The notes under the pieces were generated by a model. It had not been told where the DNA came from, ran no database searches, and saw nothing but the letters and a program-made list of their open reading frames with translations. Of a stretch of DNA of 64,000 bases, positions 17,756 to 24,843 are shown piece after piece. The position numbers and the translations under genes are program-made. Each line of letters opens with the position of its first letter. Position 1 is the first letter of the stretch. The DNA comes from Pseudomonas nitroreducens NBRC 12694 (lineage in GTDB: Bacteria > Pseudomonadota > Gammaproteobacteria > Pseudomonadales > Pseudomonadaceae). The stretch lies in contig NZ_BDAI01000008.1 of assembly GCF_002091755.1 (NCBI RefSeq), positions 62,001 through 126,000 of the forward strand, read 5' to 3'.

Positions 17756-18808
17756 TCAGTCGGTGGCGAGCTGCTTGGCTGCGTGTTGCGGGGTAAAGCG
17801 GGCGTAGAGGTGTTCCAGCGAAGATTGCAGTTGTTCGCCGGAGTGCAGGATCTGGATGTTGTGGCTATTGCGGGTCAGGTCAGCCAGGACGGCGGGATCG
17901 CCTTTGGCGAAGGCGAAGACTTGCTGCTCTGCCTCCGTCAGGTCTCGCGCGGTAGACAATCCTTCGGCGACGAAGGGGCCGATGCAGCGGAGGGCGATAG
18001 GCACGTTGAGCTTCGCAGCCTCCAGCACCGAGATGGGGAAGCCGTCCCAGGCGGCGGTGTGGAAGTACAGGTCGAGCCCTTTCATGTGTGCGATGACTTC
18101 GCCGCGAGGACGCCACCCGGTCACCTCGATACCGGCTTGGACCATGTCCGCCATAACCTGGGCATCGCCACCGCCGATCCACTTGAAGTGTGCAACTTCT
18201 GCGCAGCTTTCGGCCATGGCGCGGAAGTATTCATGGCCCTTCTGCCGGCTGATACGCCCGACCATGCCTACCACAGGCTTGCTGGTGAGGCTGCGAACTG
18301 TCGGCACCTCCGGCAGTTCGTCGCAGACATTGACCAGCCCCAGGGTATGCCCCGGTTCGATCAGTTCCCCGGCAACGCGTTGTTCATCCATGCCGCAGCC
18401 GGCGATCACTGCGGTGCGCCGTGCCAGCAGCGACTCGATGGCGCGGTAGGCCTTCAGCATCAAGGGATGATCGCCACGCAGGAAGGCGAAACCGTGCGGG
18501 GTGTAGACGATCTTCTGCGCCGGGATGAACGGCAAGGCGCGGATCAGCGCGCCGGCGTAGGTGCTGTGCAGGTGGATGACGTCCGGCTGTATGCGATCGA
18601 TGTAGGGCTTCACCCGCGCCAGGCTGGAAAGCCGGCGCGGCACCAGTTCCATGTGCTTGAACAGGCCCTGACTTTCCTCACCGGTGGTATCGCCCTTGCG
18701 CACCGAGGCCAGCAGGTAGTGCTCATGCTGCTGGGAGTTGAGGATGTAGGAGTTGATGGCCGAGGTGACGCCGCCGCCAAAGGACTCGGTGATGTGCAGG
18801 ATCTTCAT
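17756..18808 (-). CDS. GT4-family glycosyltransferase
   Basis: This 350-residue GT-B glycosyltransferase starts MKILHITESFGGGV, a typical GT4 opening. Further motifs are PDVIHLHSTYAG, KIVYTPHGFAFL, VGMVGRISRQKGHEY and FKWIGGGDA. The nucleotide-sugar motif reads AWDGFPISVLEAA, so the first acidic residue of E-x7-E is Asp instead of Glu. It sits outside the AT-rich cassette, has ordinary GC-rich codon use, and lies between two LMW-PTP genes. It may act in the same polysaccharide pathway. Donor unknown. Confidence 0.82.
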   Translation of the reverse strand: MKILHITESFGGGVTSAINSYILNSQQHEHYLLASVRKGDTTGEESQGLFKHMELVPRRLSSLARVKPYIDRIQPDVIHLHSTYAGALIRALPFIPAQKIVYTPHGFAFLRGDHPLMLKAYRAIESLLARRTAVIAGCGMDEQRVAGELIEPGHTLGLVNVCDELPEVPTVRSLTSKPVVGMVGRISRQKGHEYFRAMAESCAEVAHFKWIGGGDAQVMADMVQAGIEVTGWRPRGEVIAHMKGLDLYFHTAAWDGFPISVLEAAKLNVPIALRCIGPFVAEGLSTARDLTEAEQQVFAFAKGDPAVLADLTRNSHNIQILHSGEQLQSSLEHLYARFTPQHAAKQLATD

Positions 18809-18957
18809 AAAGCGATGTAGGCCCCTGGAAAATTACTTGTCGTAACTGGGAGACCAAACAGCTGGATATGGTCTTGCTGGGCTAGAGCGTAGCCTTTTTC
18901 AACAGTGCAATGTAAGGATTTCTGACGCTTTTTTCGGATGGCGAATAAGCCGCCAAA

Positions 18958-19404
18958 TTACCGGCGAGCTCGCACGCGACCGATCCACGGGGCGACCGCC
19001 GATTCGATCAGCGAGTACGCGCGTTCGAAGGCTTCCGGGCCTTTGCGGTAAGGGTCCGGGATCTCCTGATCGGTCTGCCATTTGCCCAATAGGAAGGTCT
19101 TGCCGCGGGCCTCAGGTGCCAGGCGAATCACGCTGTCGATCTGCGATTGCTCCATGACCAGGATGAGATTGGCCTCATGGATCATCTCGGCGTTGAGCTG
19201 GCGGGCTCGGTGAGGTTGGGGGTGGTGACCGTGGCGGCGGAGGATGGCGAGGGCGGTGTTGTCGATGGGGTGGCCGACCAGCGCGCTGAGCCCGGCGGAG
19301 GCCACGGCGATATCGGTGCCCTGCAGGGATTCGCGCAGCAGGTGTTCGGCGATTGGGCTTCGGCAGATATTGCCGACGCAGACGATCAGAATCCTGTTGA
19401 ACAC
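18958..19404 (-). CDS. Second low-molecular-weight protein tyrosine phosphatase (Wzb-like)
   Basis: This 148-residue LMW-PTP has the P-loop VCVGNICRSP and the acid loop IPDPYRKG. It is closely similar to Wzb at 16971-17417 along its whole length (shared segments include GKTFLLGKWQ and VVGHP/LVGHP regions). It begins with GTG. It lies 153 bases upstream of the glycosyltransferase. The duplication suggests either redundancy or a second kinase target. It has full-length catalytic motifs and looks active. Confidence 0.88.
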   Translation of the reverse strand: MFNRILIVCVGNICRSPIAEHLLRESLQGTDIAVASAGLSALVGHPIDNTALAILRRHGHHPQPHRARQLNAEMIHEANLILVMEQSQIDSVIRLAPEARGKTFLLGKWQTDQEIPDPYRKGPEAFERAYSLIESAVAPWIGRVRARR

Positions 19405-19422
19405 GTTGAGCGTCCCTGACCG

Positions 19423-19453
19423 CGACCGATAATCGTCAGAAATCTATCGGTCG
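19423..19453. repeat. Perfect 9-bp inverted repeat upstream of the second LMW-PTP gene
   Basis: CGACCGATA (19423-19431) and TATCGGTCG (19445-19453) form a perfect inverted repeat with a 13-base spacer, between the plsB stop and the start of the phosphatase gene. No T-run follows in the minus direction, so it looks more like an operator, or a Rho-independent-like hairpin without a tail, than a strong terminator. Role unknown. Confidence 0.6.
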
Positions 19454-19494
19454 TGGTGCAGGGGCGTCAAGCCGCCGTCAGAGGGCAGCAGGGC

Positions 19495-22005
19495 TCAGCT
19501 CTGGCTGGCGGGCGGCTGCTCGGCGGGAGCGGTTTCTTCCTGGGGCGGGCGCTCCAGGGCGACCTGGCGGATGGATAGGCGAATCTCCGCTGGCAGCACG
19601 CGCTTGGCGGCTCCCTCGGCCAGTTCGCCGAGCAGTTCGTGGTAGCTCAGCTTGCCGTTCTCGTCCCTGCGCAGCACGCCTTCGTCCAGCAGGGTCTGGA
19701 TGAAGTGACGGAACAGGCTCTTGTCGAAGAACTCCGGGGCATTGAGGCCATGGAGGACCGACAGGCGCTGGGCCATCACGGTGCAGAGGTTTTCCAGTTC
19801 CTCGGCGGTGAGCTGCTTCTGTCCGGCGTTGAGCACCAGCGATATGGACATGTAGAAGCGCTGCAGGGTCTGGGTGATGGCGCGAGCCAGCAGGGTCAGC
19901 AGCACATACTGTCGCGAGCTGGGCGCCGGACGGATGAAGGTGTCGTTTTCCTGTTTGAGCAGTTCGCTGGCGACCATGGCCTGCAGCCACTGGTCGACCA
20001 CCGCGTCCAGCTCGTCCAGGCTCCAGCGGATGAACAGCTCGGCCTGCAGGTACGGGTACAGCGCGCGGGTGTAGCGCAGGAGCTGTTCCCGACTGATTCG
20101 GCCGCTGTTCTGGAAGAAGCTGGCGATCAGCGCCGGCAGGGCAAAGATGTGCAGGACGTTGTTGCGGTAGTAGGTCATCAGTACCGCGTTTTGTTCATCG
20201 AGGTAGCAGATGCGGCCGAGGGCGTCCTTCTGCTCGCTGAGCAGGTTCATGCTCTTCACATACTCGATCAACTGCTGCCCGTCGCCCTCGGGCAGTGTGG
20301 CGCTGGGCGAGTAGGGCACCTTGTGCAGCAGGTCGAGGTAGAGGTCGATCACCCGCGCCAGGGCGGTTTCGTCCAGTGCCAGCCGGGTGGTGGATAGCAG
20401 TGCCAGTGCCACCAGGTTTACCGGGTTGATCGCGGCAGCATCGTTGAGATGGCGGGCGACGTCGCGGGCCAGGTGGTTGGTGGTCTCCGAGAGCCAGGCT
20501 GGGCGGTATTCCGGCCCCAGTTCCTGCTCGCGCCAATCAGGTTGCTGCTGGTCGAGGAAGTCGTCGAGGTGGATCGGTTCGCCGAAGTTCACCCACACCT
20601 GGCCGAAGCGCTGCTTGAGTGCGCCGATGACCTTGAAGATATCGAATATCGACTCCTTCTTTTTCGCCGCTCCTCGCAGTTCACCCAGGTAGGTGCGGCC
20701 TTCGAGCACGCGCTCGTAGCCGATGTACACGGGGACGAAGACGATGGGACGGCGCGAGTCGCGGAGGAAGCTGCGCAGGGTGATCGCCAGCATGCCGGTG
20801 CGTGGATGCAGCATGCGCCCGGTGCGGGAGCGGCCGCCTTCGACGAAGTACTCGGTGGAGAACCCACGGCTGAACAGGGTGTGCAGGTATTCGTTGAACA
20901 CCGCGGTGTAAAGCTGGTTGCCCTTGAAGCTGCGGCGCATGAAGAAGGCCCCGCCGCGACGCAGGATAGAGCCCACCACCGGCATGTTGAGGTTGATGCC
21001 GGCGGCGATGTGCGGCGGGGTCAGGCCGTTGCGGAACAGCAGGTAGGACAGCAGCAGGTAGTCGATGTGGCTGCGATGGCAGGGCACGTAGACGATCTCG
21101 TGACCCTGGGCGACTTCCTGGACGCGCTCGATGTGGTTGACCTTCACGCCCTCGTAGAGCTTGTTCCAGAACCAGGTCAGGGTCACTTCGAGGAAGCGGA
21201 TCACCGGGTAGGAGACATCGGCGGCGATCTCGTTGGCATAACGCAGCGCGGCGGCTTCAGCCTTTTCCTGGGAAATCTTCTGGGTTTCGCATTCTTCCTG
21301 GATCGCCTGGCGCACCAGCGGCGCACGCAACAGGCCCTTGACCAGGTTTCGGCGGTGGGAGAGGTCAGGGCCGATCACTGCGGTTTTCTGGTTGCGGAAG
21401 TGCACGCGCAGGATGCGCTGGACCATGCGTAGGGTGCGTTCGTGGCCCTTGTTCTGCTCCACCAGTTCGCGCAGATGGATGGGGGCGGAGAACTGCACGC
21501 GGGTCTTGCGGCCGAGGATGAGGATGCGCGCCAGCTTGCGCAGTCGGCCGGTGACGGCCCAGTTGTCGGCGAACAGCAGCTTCCAGGCGCTCTTTTCGCT
21601 GTCCGGCGATTGGCCCCAGAACACGCTGACCGGGACGATCTGCGCATCGTCGATGCCGTTCTGGCCGATGGCGCCGAGCATGCGCACCAACGCTGGCGGA
21701 GCGCCGCGTTTGTCCTGGCGACCCAGCCAGTCGGGCTCGGGGGTCAGGTAGAAGAAGGCGGCGGGTTCGATGGATTCACCCACTGCCACCGGCATGACCG
21801 GGCGCGGCAGGCCGGCCTTGCGGCATTCGGTATCCACCACGGCGAGGTCGCTCACCGAGGGCTGCTGCAGGACGTACAGGACCGGTTTGCTGCGGTCGAT
21901 CTTCAGGCTGAAGGACGACTGGTTGATGGTTTCCGAGCGCACCCAGAGGTAAAGCAGGCGGCGCAGGGCACCGAAACCGAAGCGGCGGAACGGGTAACGA
22001 GGCAT
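19495..22005 (-). CDS. plsB: Glycerol-3-phosphate 1-O-acyltransferase
   Basis: This 836-residue inner-membrane enzyme makes lysophosphatidic acid from glycerol-3-phosphate and acyl-ACP/CoA, the first step of phospholipid synthesis. The acyltransferase motifs are present: HRSHID (about residue 310), GGAFFMRRSFKG, EYFVEGGRSRTGR and IVFVPVYIGYE. Length agrees with other PlsB proteins. The N terminus (LRRLLYLWVRSETINQSSFS) is typical of Pseudomonas. It faces away from the small secreted-protein gene at 22176, and its promoter should lie in 22006-22175. Confidence 0.96.
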   Translation of the reverse strand: MPRYPFRRFGFGALRRLLYLWVRSETINQSSFSLKIDRSKPVLYVLQQPSVSDLAVVDTECRKAGLPRPVMPVAVGESIEPAAFFYLTPEPDWLGRQDKRGAPPALVRMLGAIGQNGIDDAQIVPVSVFWGQSPDSEKSAWKLLFADNWAVTGRLRKLARILILGRKTRVQFSAPIHLRELVEQNKGHERTLRMVQRILRVHFRNQKTAVIGPDLSHRRNLVKGLLRAPLVRQAIQEECETQKISQEKAEAAALRYANEIAADVSYPVIRFLEVTLTWFWNKLYEGVKVNHIERVQEVAQGHEIVYVPCHRSHIDYLLLSYLLFRNGLTPPHIAAGINLNMPVVGSILRRGGAFFMRRSFKGNQLYTAVFNEYLHTLFSRGFSTEYFVEGGRSRTGRMLHPRTGMLAITLRSFLRDSRRPIVFVPVYIGYERVLEGRTYLGELRGAAKKKESIFDIFKVIGALKQRFGQVWVNFGEPIHLDDFLDQQQPDWREQELGPEYRPAWLSETTNHLARDVARHLNDAAAINPVNLVALALLSTTRLALDETALARVIDLYLDLLHKVPYSPSATLPEGDGQQLIEYVKSMNLLSEQKDALGRICYLDEQNAVLMTYYRNNVLHIFALPALIASFFQNSGRISREQLLRYTRALYPYLQAELFIRWSLDELDAVVDQWLQAMVASELLKQENDTFIRPAPSSRQYVLLTLLARAITQTLQRFYMSISLVLNAGQKQLTAEELENLCTVMAQRLSVLHGLNAPEFFDKSLFRHFIQTLLDEGVLRRDENGKLSYHELLGELAEGAAKRVLPAEIRLSIRQVALERPPQEETAPAEQPPASQS

Positions 22006-22175
22006 ACAGGCCCTATGGCTGGCAGAAATAAAACGAGCGATTGCTCAGACCGGCTAGTTTGCCGGATTAGGCCCCCGCCAGCAAAGCCGCGAGCGCTTGG
22101 TCGGAGTTGCGCGGATGCCCCGTGGGTAGCGGCTATCCTGCCCTTTGAGGGATGAACTTCTAGGGAGGTTCCGCG

Positions 22176-22619
22176 ATGCGTGCGCTTACCTTGGGATGCC
22201 TGCTGGCGTTTTGCGCCGCGCTGCCTGCCCAGGCCCAGACAGTGGTTCCGCTCAAAGGGCAGAGCAGCCAGCAGATGCAGCAGGATATGGCCGATTGCAA
22301 CGCGGCGGCGGCCAGCAGTTCCAGTTCCGATCCGCATGTCGGCGGACGGGTTCGCGGTGCGGCGAAGGGCGCGGCGGCCGGAGCCGTCGGCGCAGAAGTG
22401 CGCGGGCAGCAGCACGACGAACTCTACGACCGCGCCAGCGACGATGCCAAACAGCAGTACCGGCAGAACCGTGCCGGCGAAGTGGCGGCTGCCGGTGCGG
22501 CGGTCGGTGGCATGCGGCAGCGCCAGGAGCGTCGGCAGGATCGGCGTACCCAGAGTTCGGCAAGTGCCAGCGCCTATGGCGGTTGTATGCAGGGCCGGGG
22601 TTATCAGGTCAGTCCCTGA
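22176..22619 (+). CDS. Small secreted glycine-zipper-like protein, unknown function
   Basis: This 147-residue protein has a clear signal peptide (LGCLLAFCAALPAQA). The mature part holds two Gly/Ala-rich stretches, RGAAKGAAAGAVGAEVRG and EVAAAGAAVGGMRQRQERR, resembling glycine-zipper segments that pack in or against membranes. Two cysteines (in MADCNAAAA and GGCMQGRGY) could form a disulfide. A good GGGAGG ribosome binding site precedes the ATG. I do not recognise a defined function. It is transcribed away from plsB. Confidence 0.7.
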   Translation: MRALTLGCLLAFCAALPAQAQTVVPLKGQSSQQMQQDMADCNAAAASSSSSDPHVGGRVRGAAKGAAAGAVGAEVRGQQHDELYDRASDDAKQQYRQNRAGEVAAAGAAVGGMRQRQERRQDRRTQSSASASAYGGCMQGRGYQVSP

Positions 22620-22907
22620 ATTGCGGCGGTGGGTAGCCGTGACATAAAGAACCGCGATGGTGCACGGCCTGTCCGCAGTTTGATGTGCGAAGGAGAGTTC
22701 TGCGGGATATCTCCATCGACTTGGATGAAGAACGGATCGCCAATTCAGCGGCGGGATAGTCGGGTATATCGTCGCAGAGGCAACTGGAGCGTCGCCTGAT
22801 CCGTTGTCTGAAAGATTTTTCGGAAGCTCGCTCAAGCGGACGAGCGGGAACGAAACTACCCGCCGCAAATGCGTGAAAGTGCGAAAAGGTCCACGTTCGA
22901 AACACTT

Positions 22908-22926
22908 TCGTTACGCGTGGTAACGA
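22908..22926. repeat. Inverted repeat TCGTTAC-GCGTG-GTAACGA, operator-like
   Basis: The 7-base arms are perfect and the 5-base centre gives a 19-bp dyad typical of a dimeric regulator site. It lies about 85 bases upstream of the proposed -35 of the cold-shock gene. The regulator is unknown. Confidence 0.55.
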
Positions 22927-23009
22927 GCACCAAAATGGCTCTGCAGGCCCCGAAAAATGGCACTTTGTCCTCTTTGGTCATAGGGGCGCGGAGGGGATGA
23001 AAAAGTGCT

Positions 23010-23038
23010 TTTCAGCTGTAACTTTTGATTTATATACT
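23010..23038 (+). promoter_or_regulatory. Candidate sigma-70 promoter of the cold-shock gene
   Basis: TATACT at 23033-23038 is a good -10. The -35 (TTTCAG, 23010-23015, 17-base spacer) is weak. Transcription from here would give a 5' leader of about 150 bases, a length usual for cspA-type mRNAs whose leader controls translation by temperature. Confidence 0.45.
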
Positions 23039-23193
23039 CGGGAGCGCTGTCGCCCGTCGGCGTTATTCGAATTACCTTCCTACGTGCCATTCGGTGCGGG
23101 TTGGATGATAAGGAAAGCGTTCAGCCGGCGACTGCCGAAGTCCTCATTCCCGGGGGCCATCCAAAAATAATAGGCAAGTTGGAGAGTGTGGTA

Positions 23194-23403
23194 ATGGCTG
23201 ATCGTGAGGTCGGAACCGTCAAGTGGTTCAATGACGCCAAAGGTTATGGATTCATTCAACGCGATAGCGGTCCGGACGTTTTCGTTCACTACCGTGCCAT
23301 TCGTGGCGATGGTCACCGCTCCCTGGTCGAAGGCCAGAAAGTGGAGTTCTCGGTGATCCAGGGTCAGAAAGGCCTCCAGGCGGAAGACGTCGCCAAGGTC
23401 TGA
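23194..23403 (+). CDS. Cold-shock domain protein (CspA family)
   Basis: This 69-residue single cold-shock domain begins MADREVGTVKWFNDAKGYGF. RNP1 is KGYGFI. RNP2 reads VFVHY, where most paralogues have VFVHF. Such proteins bind single-stranded RNA/DNA and melt mRNA structure. GGAGAG lies 8-9 bases before the ATG; frames opening further upstream have no such signal. A strong terminator follows at once, so it is monocistronic. Confidence 0.93.
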   Translation: MADREVGTVKWFNDAKGYGFIQRDSGPDVFVHYRAIRGDGHRSLVEGQKVEFSVIQGQKGLQAEDVAKV

Positions 23404-23417
23404 GCCCCCGAAAAAGC

Positions 23418-23451
23418 AAAGGCCCGTCCATTGGACGGGCCTTTGTTTTTT
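23418..23451 (+). terminator. Rho-independent terminator of the cold-shock gene
   Basis: A 12-bp stem (AAAGGCCCGTCC / GGACGGGCCTTT) with an ATT loop is followed by GTTTTTT. It begins 15 bases after the stop codon. Confidence 0.93.
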
Positions 23452-23472
23452 AAGCCTTGTGCAAGCGAGGGG

Positions 23473-23844
23473 TCAGCCTGTGCGCCAGGTGATTTCCTCG
23501 ACGCCCGCGGCGGTCACTTTCAGCCAGCGGTCCGCGTCTTCCTCGCCCTGATCCTCGCTCCAACTGCCTGGTGCACAGCGCACTTCCACGTCCAGCGCGG
23601 CGCAGGCATCGCGGGCACAGGCGGCGTCGTCGTCCCATGGCGTACGGTCACTTTCGAGGAACAGGCTGTTCCACTTGCCCACGGCTTTTGGCAGCCAGGT
23701 CGCAGGGATGCCACCGGCGGTGCACTTGAGGGTTTCGCCCTGTTTGCGCCATTCGCTGCAAGGGCCAAGTGCCTTCTCCAGCCAGGCGCTGACGGCGGCC
23801 TGGTCGGCATCCTTGATGTAGATCTCGATATCCGGTTGGCGCAT
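23473..23844 (-). CDS. Conserved hypothetical protein
   Basis: This 123-residue acidic protein starts MRQPDIEIYIKDADQAAVSAW. It has no signal peptide or membrane segment. Four cysteines (GPCSEW, LKCTAGG, ACARDACAALD region, VRCAPG) and several tryptophans suggest a compact fold. A GAGGA precedes the ATG. It follows rlmA by 10 bases and is probably the last gene of the dapE-rlmA operon. I do not recognise its function; the orthologue I recall in P. aeruginosa occupies the same place next to rlmA and a cold-shock gene. Confidence 0.7.
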   Translation of the reverse strand: MRQPDIEIYIKDADQAAVSAWLEKALGPCSEWRKQGETLKCTAGGIPATWLPKAVGKWNSLFLESDRTPWDDDAACARDACAALDVEVRCAPGSWSEDQGEEDADRWLKVTAAGVEEITWRTG

Positions 23845-23854
23845 GGCGTCCTCG

Positions 23855-24664
23855 TCAGGGTTCTTGGCGTTGCAGCCAATCGTAGCGTACCGCGACCGTC
23901 ACCTCGAAGGGCTCGGCGAGGATGCGTTCGCGTCGCTCGGCGTTGACCCGCCAGCCGTGGGGCGTCATCGCCAGCAGGTGCTCGCGGGCTTCGCGGGTTT
24001 CCAGCGGCAGCTTGAAGCTCAGTTGTTCGGTGTGCGCCAGCTTCAGTTCTTCAGGCAGATCGACGAGGTGCTTGTCTTCGACGTATTCGCGCACTTCGTC
24101 GTACAGGCGTTCGCGCAGTTCCAGCAGATGGTCGCGTGCCGGGCCCAGGCGCAGCACGCCGCCTCCGGGAGTCAGCAGGCGTGTGGCTTCCCTCCAGTCG
24201 ATCGGGCTGAACACGCTGGCCAGCAACTGGCAGGAAGCATCGGCCAGCGGCACGCGGGCCATGCTGGCGACCATCCAGGTCAGTTGCGGGGCGCGCTTGC
24301 AGGCGCGTTTGACGGCTTCGCGGGAGATGTCCAGGGCATAGCCGTCGGCCTGGGGCAGGGCTTCGCCCAGCTGCGCGGTGTAGTAACCCTCGCCGCAGCC
24401 GATATCCAGCCAGTGACTGGGAGCCCGCTCGGCAGCCAGTTCGGCCAGGCGCCCGGCCAGCGGGGCGTAGTGGCCGGCGCCGAGGAAGTAGCGGCGCGCC
24501 TCGACCATGGCGGCGTTATCGCCTGGATCGAGGCTCTTCTTGTGCTGTACCGGCAGCAGGTTCAGGTAGCCCTGGCGTGCGCGGTCGAAGCGGTGCCCGG
24601 CAGGGCAGGCCACGCCGTTGTCGGCTTCGGTGAGTGCCTCGCGGCACAGCGGACAGATCAGCAT
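23855..24664 (-). CDS. rlmA: 23S rRNA (guanine-N1)-methyltransferase (RlmA family)
   Basis: This 269-residue protein has an N-terminal zinc site (CPLC near the start, then CPAGHRFD) and a SAM-dependent methyltransferase core (HWLDIGCGEGYYTAQLG), the RlmA(I/II) layout. RlmA methylates N1 of G745 (or G748) in 23S rRNA. The segment FDRARQGYLNLLPVQHKKS is a family signature. The ATG at 24664-24662 overlaps the TGA of the upstream 59-codon gene (TGATG); an adjacent in-frame GTG one codon upstream is possible. Operon with dapE. Confidence 0.9.
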   Translation of the reverse strand: MLICPLCREALTEADNGVACPAGHRFDRARQGYLNLLPVQHKKSLDPGDNAAMVEARRYFLGAGHYAPLAGRLAELAAERAPSHWLDIGCGEGYYTAQLGEALPQADGYALDISREAVKRACKRAPQLTWMVASMARVPLADASCQLLASVFSPIDWREATRLLTPGGGVLRLGPARDHLLELRERLYDEVREYVEDKHLVDLPEELKLAHTEQLSFKLPLETREAREHLLAMTPHGWRVNAERRERILAEPFEVTVAVRYDWLQRQEP

Positions 24665-24843
24665 CACTTCTTCCCCGGTCCCAGCGGCTGCGGCAGGTCG
24701 TTGCGCAGCACGGTGGGCAGCGAGCGGCGGCGCTGGGCAATCTGGTACACGCGCAAGGAATAGCGGCGCTCGGCGGCTGGCGCGGGCGGCGGGGTGTCGG
24801 GCTGGATGGCGCCCAGGCAGAAGCCTTTGTTCGGTCCAGTCAT
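24664..24843 (-). CDS. 59-residue conserved-context small protein, unknown function
   Basis: The reading frame ATG 24843 to TGA 24664 encodes 59 residues: MTGPNKGFCLGAIQPDTP, a proline/alanine linker (PPPAPAAE), then a basic segment (RRYSLRVYQIAQRRRSLPT) and the end PQPLGPGKK. The start overlaps the dapE stop (ATGA) and the stop overlaps the rlmA start (TGATG), so it fills exactly the space between two genes. Such double overlap strongly favours a real, translationally coupled gene. It is too short for most automatic calls. No domain is recognised. Confidence 0.65.
   Translation of the reverse strand: MTGPNKGFCLGAIQPDTPPPAPAAERRYSLRVYQIAQRRRSLPTVLRNDLPQPLGPGKK

Larger units (their letters stand above)
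22620..23193. other. 574-base non-coding stretch before the cold-shock gene
   Basis: No convincing gene is seen in this interval. It contains an inverted repeat (22908-22926), a candidate promoter (23010-23038) and about 150 bases of likely 5' untranslated leader of the cold-shock mRNA. The first half (22620-22900) shows nothing I can name. Confidence 0.6.

Noticed and set aside
22609..22905. Short minus-strand frame in the plsB-csp gap (98 codons)
   Set aside because: No ribosome binding site, no recognisable motif, and overlaps the end of the plus-strand secreted-protein gene; not enough support to call a gene.
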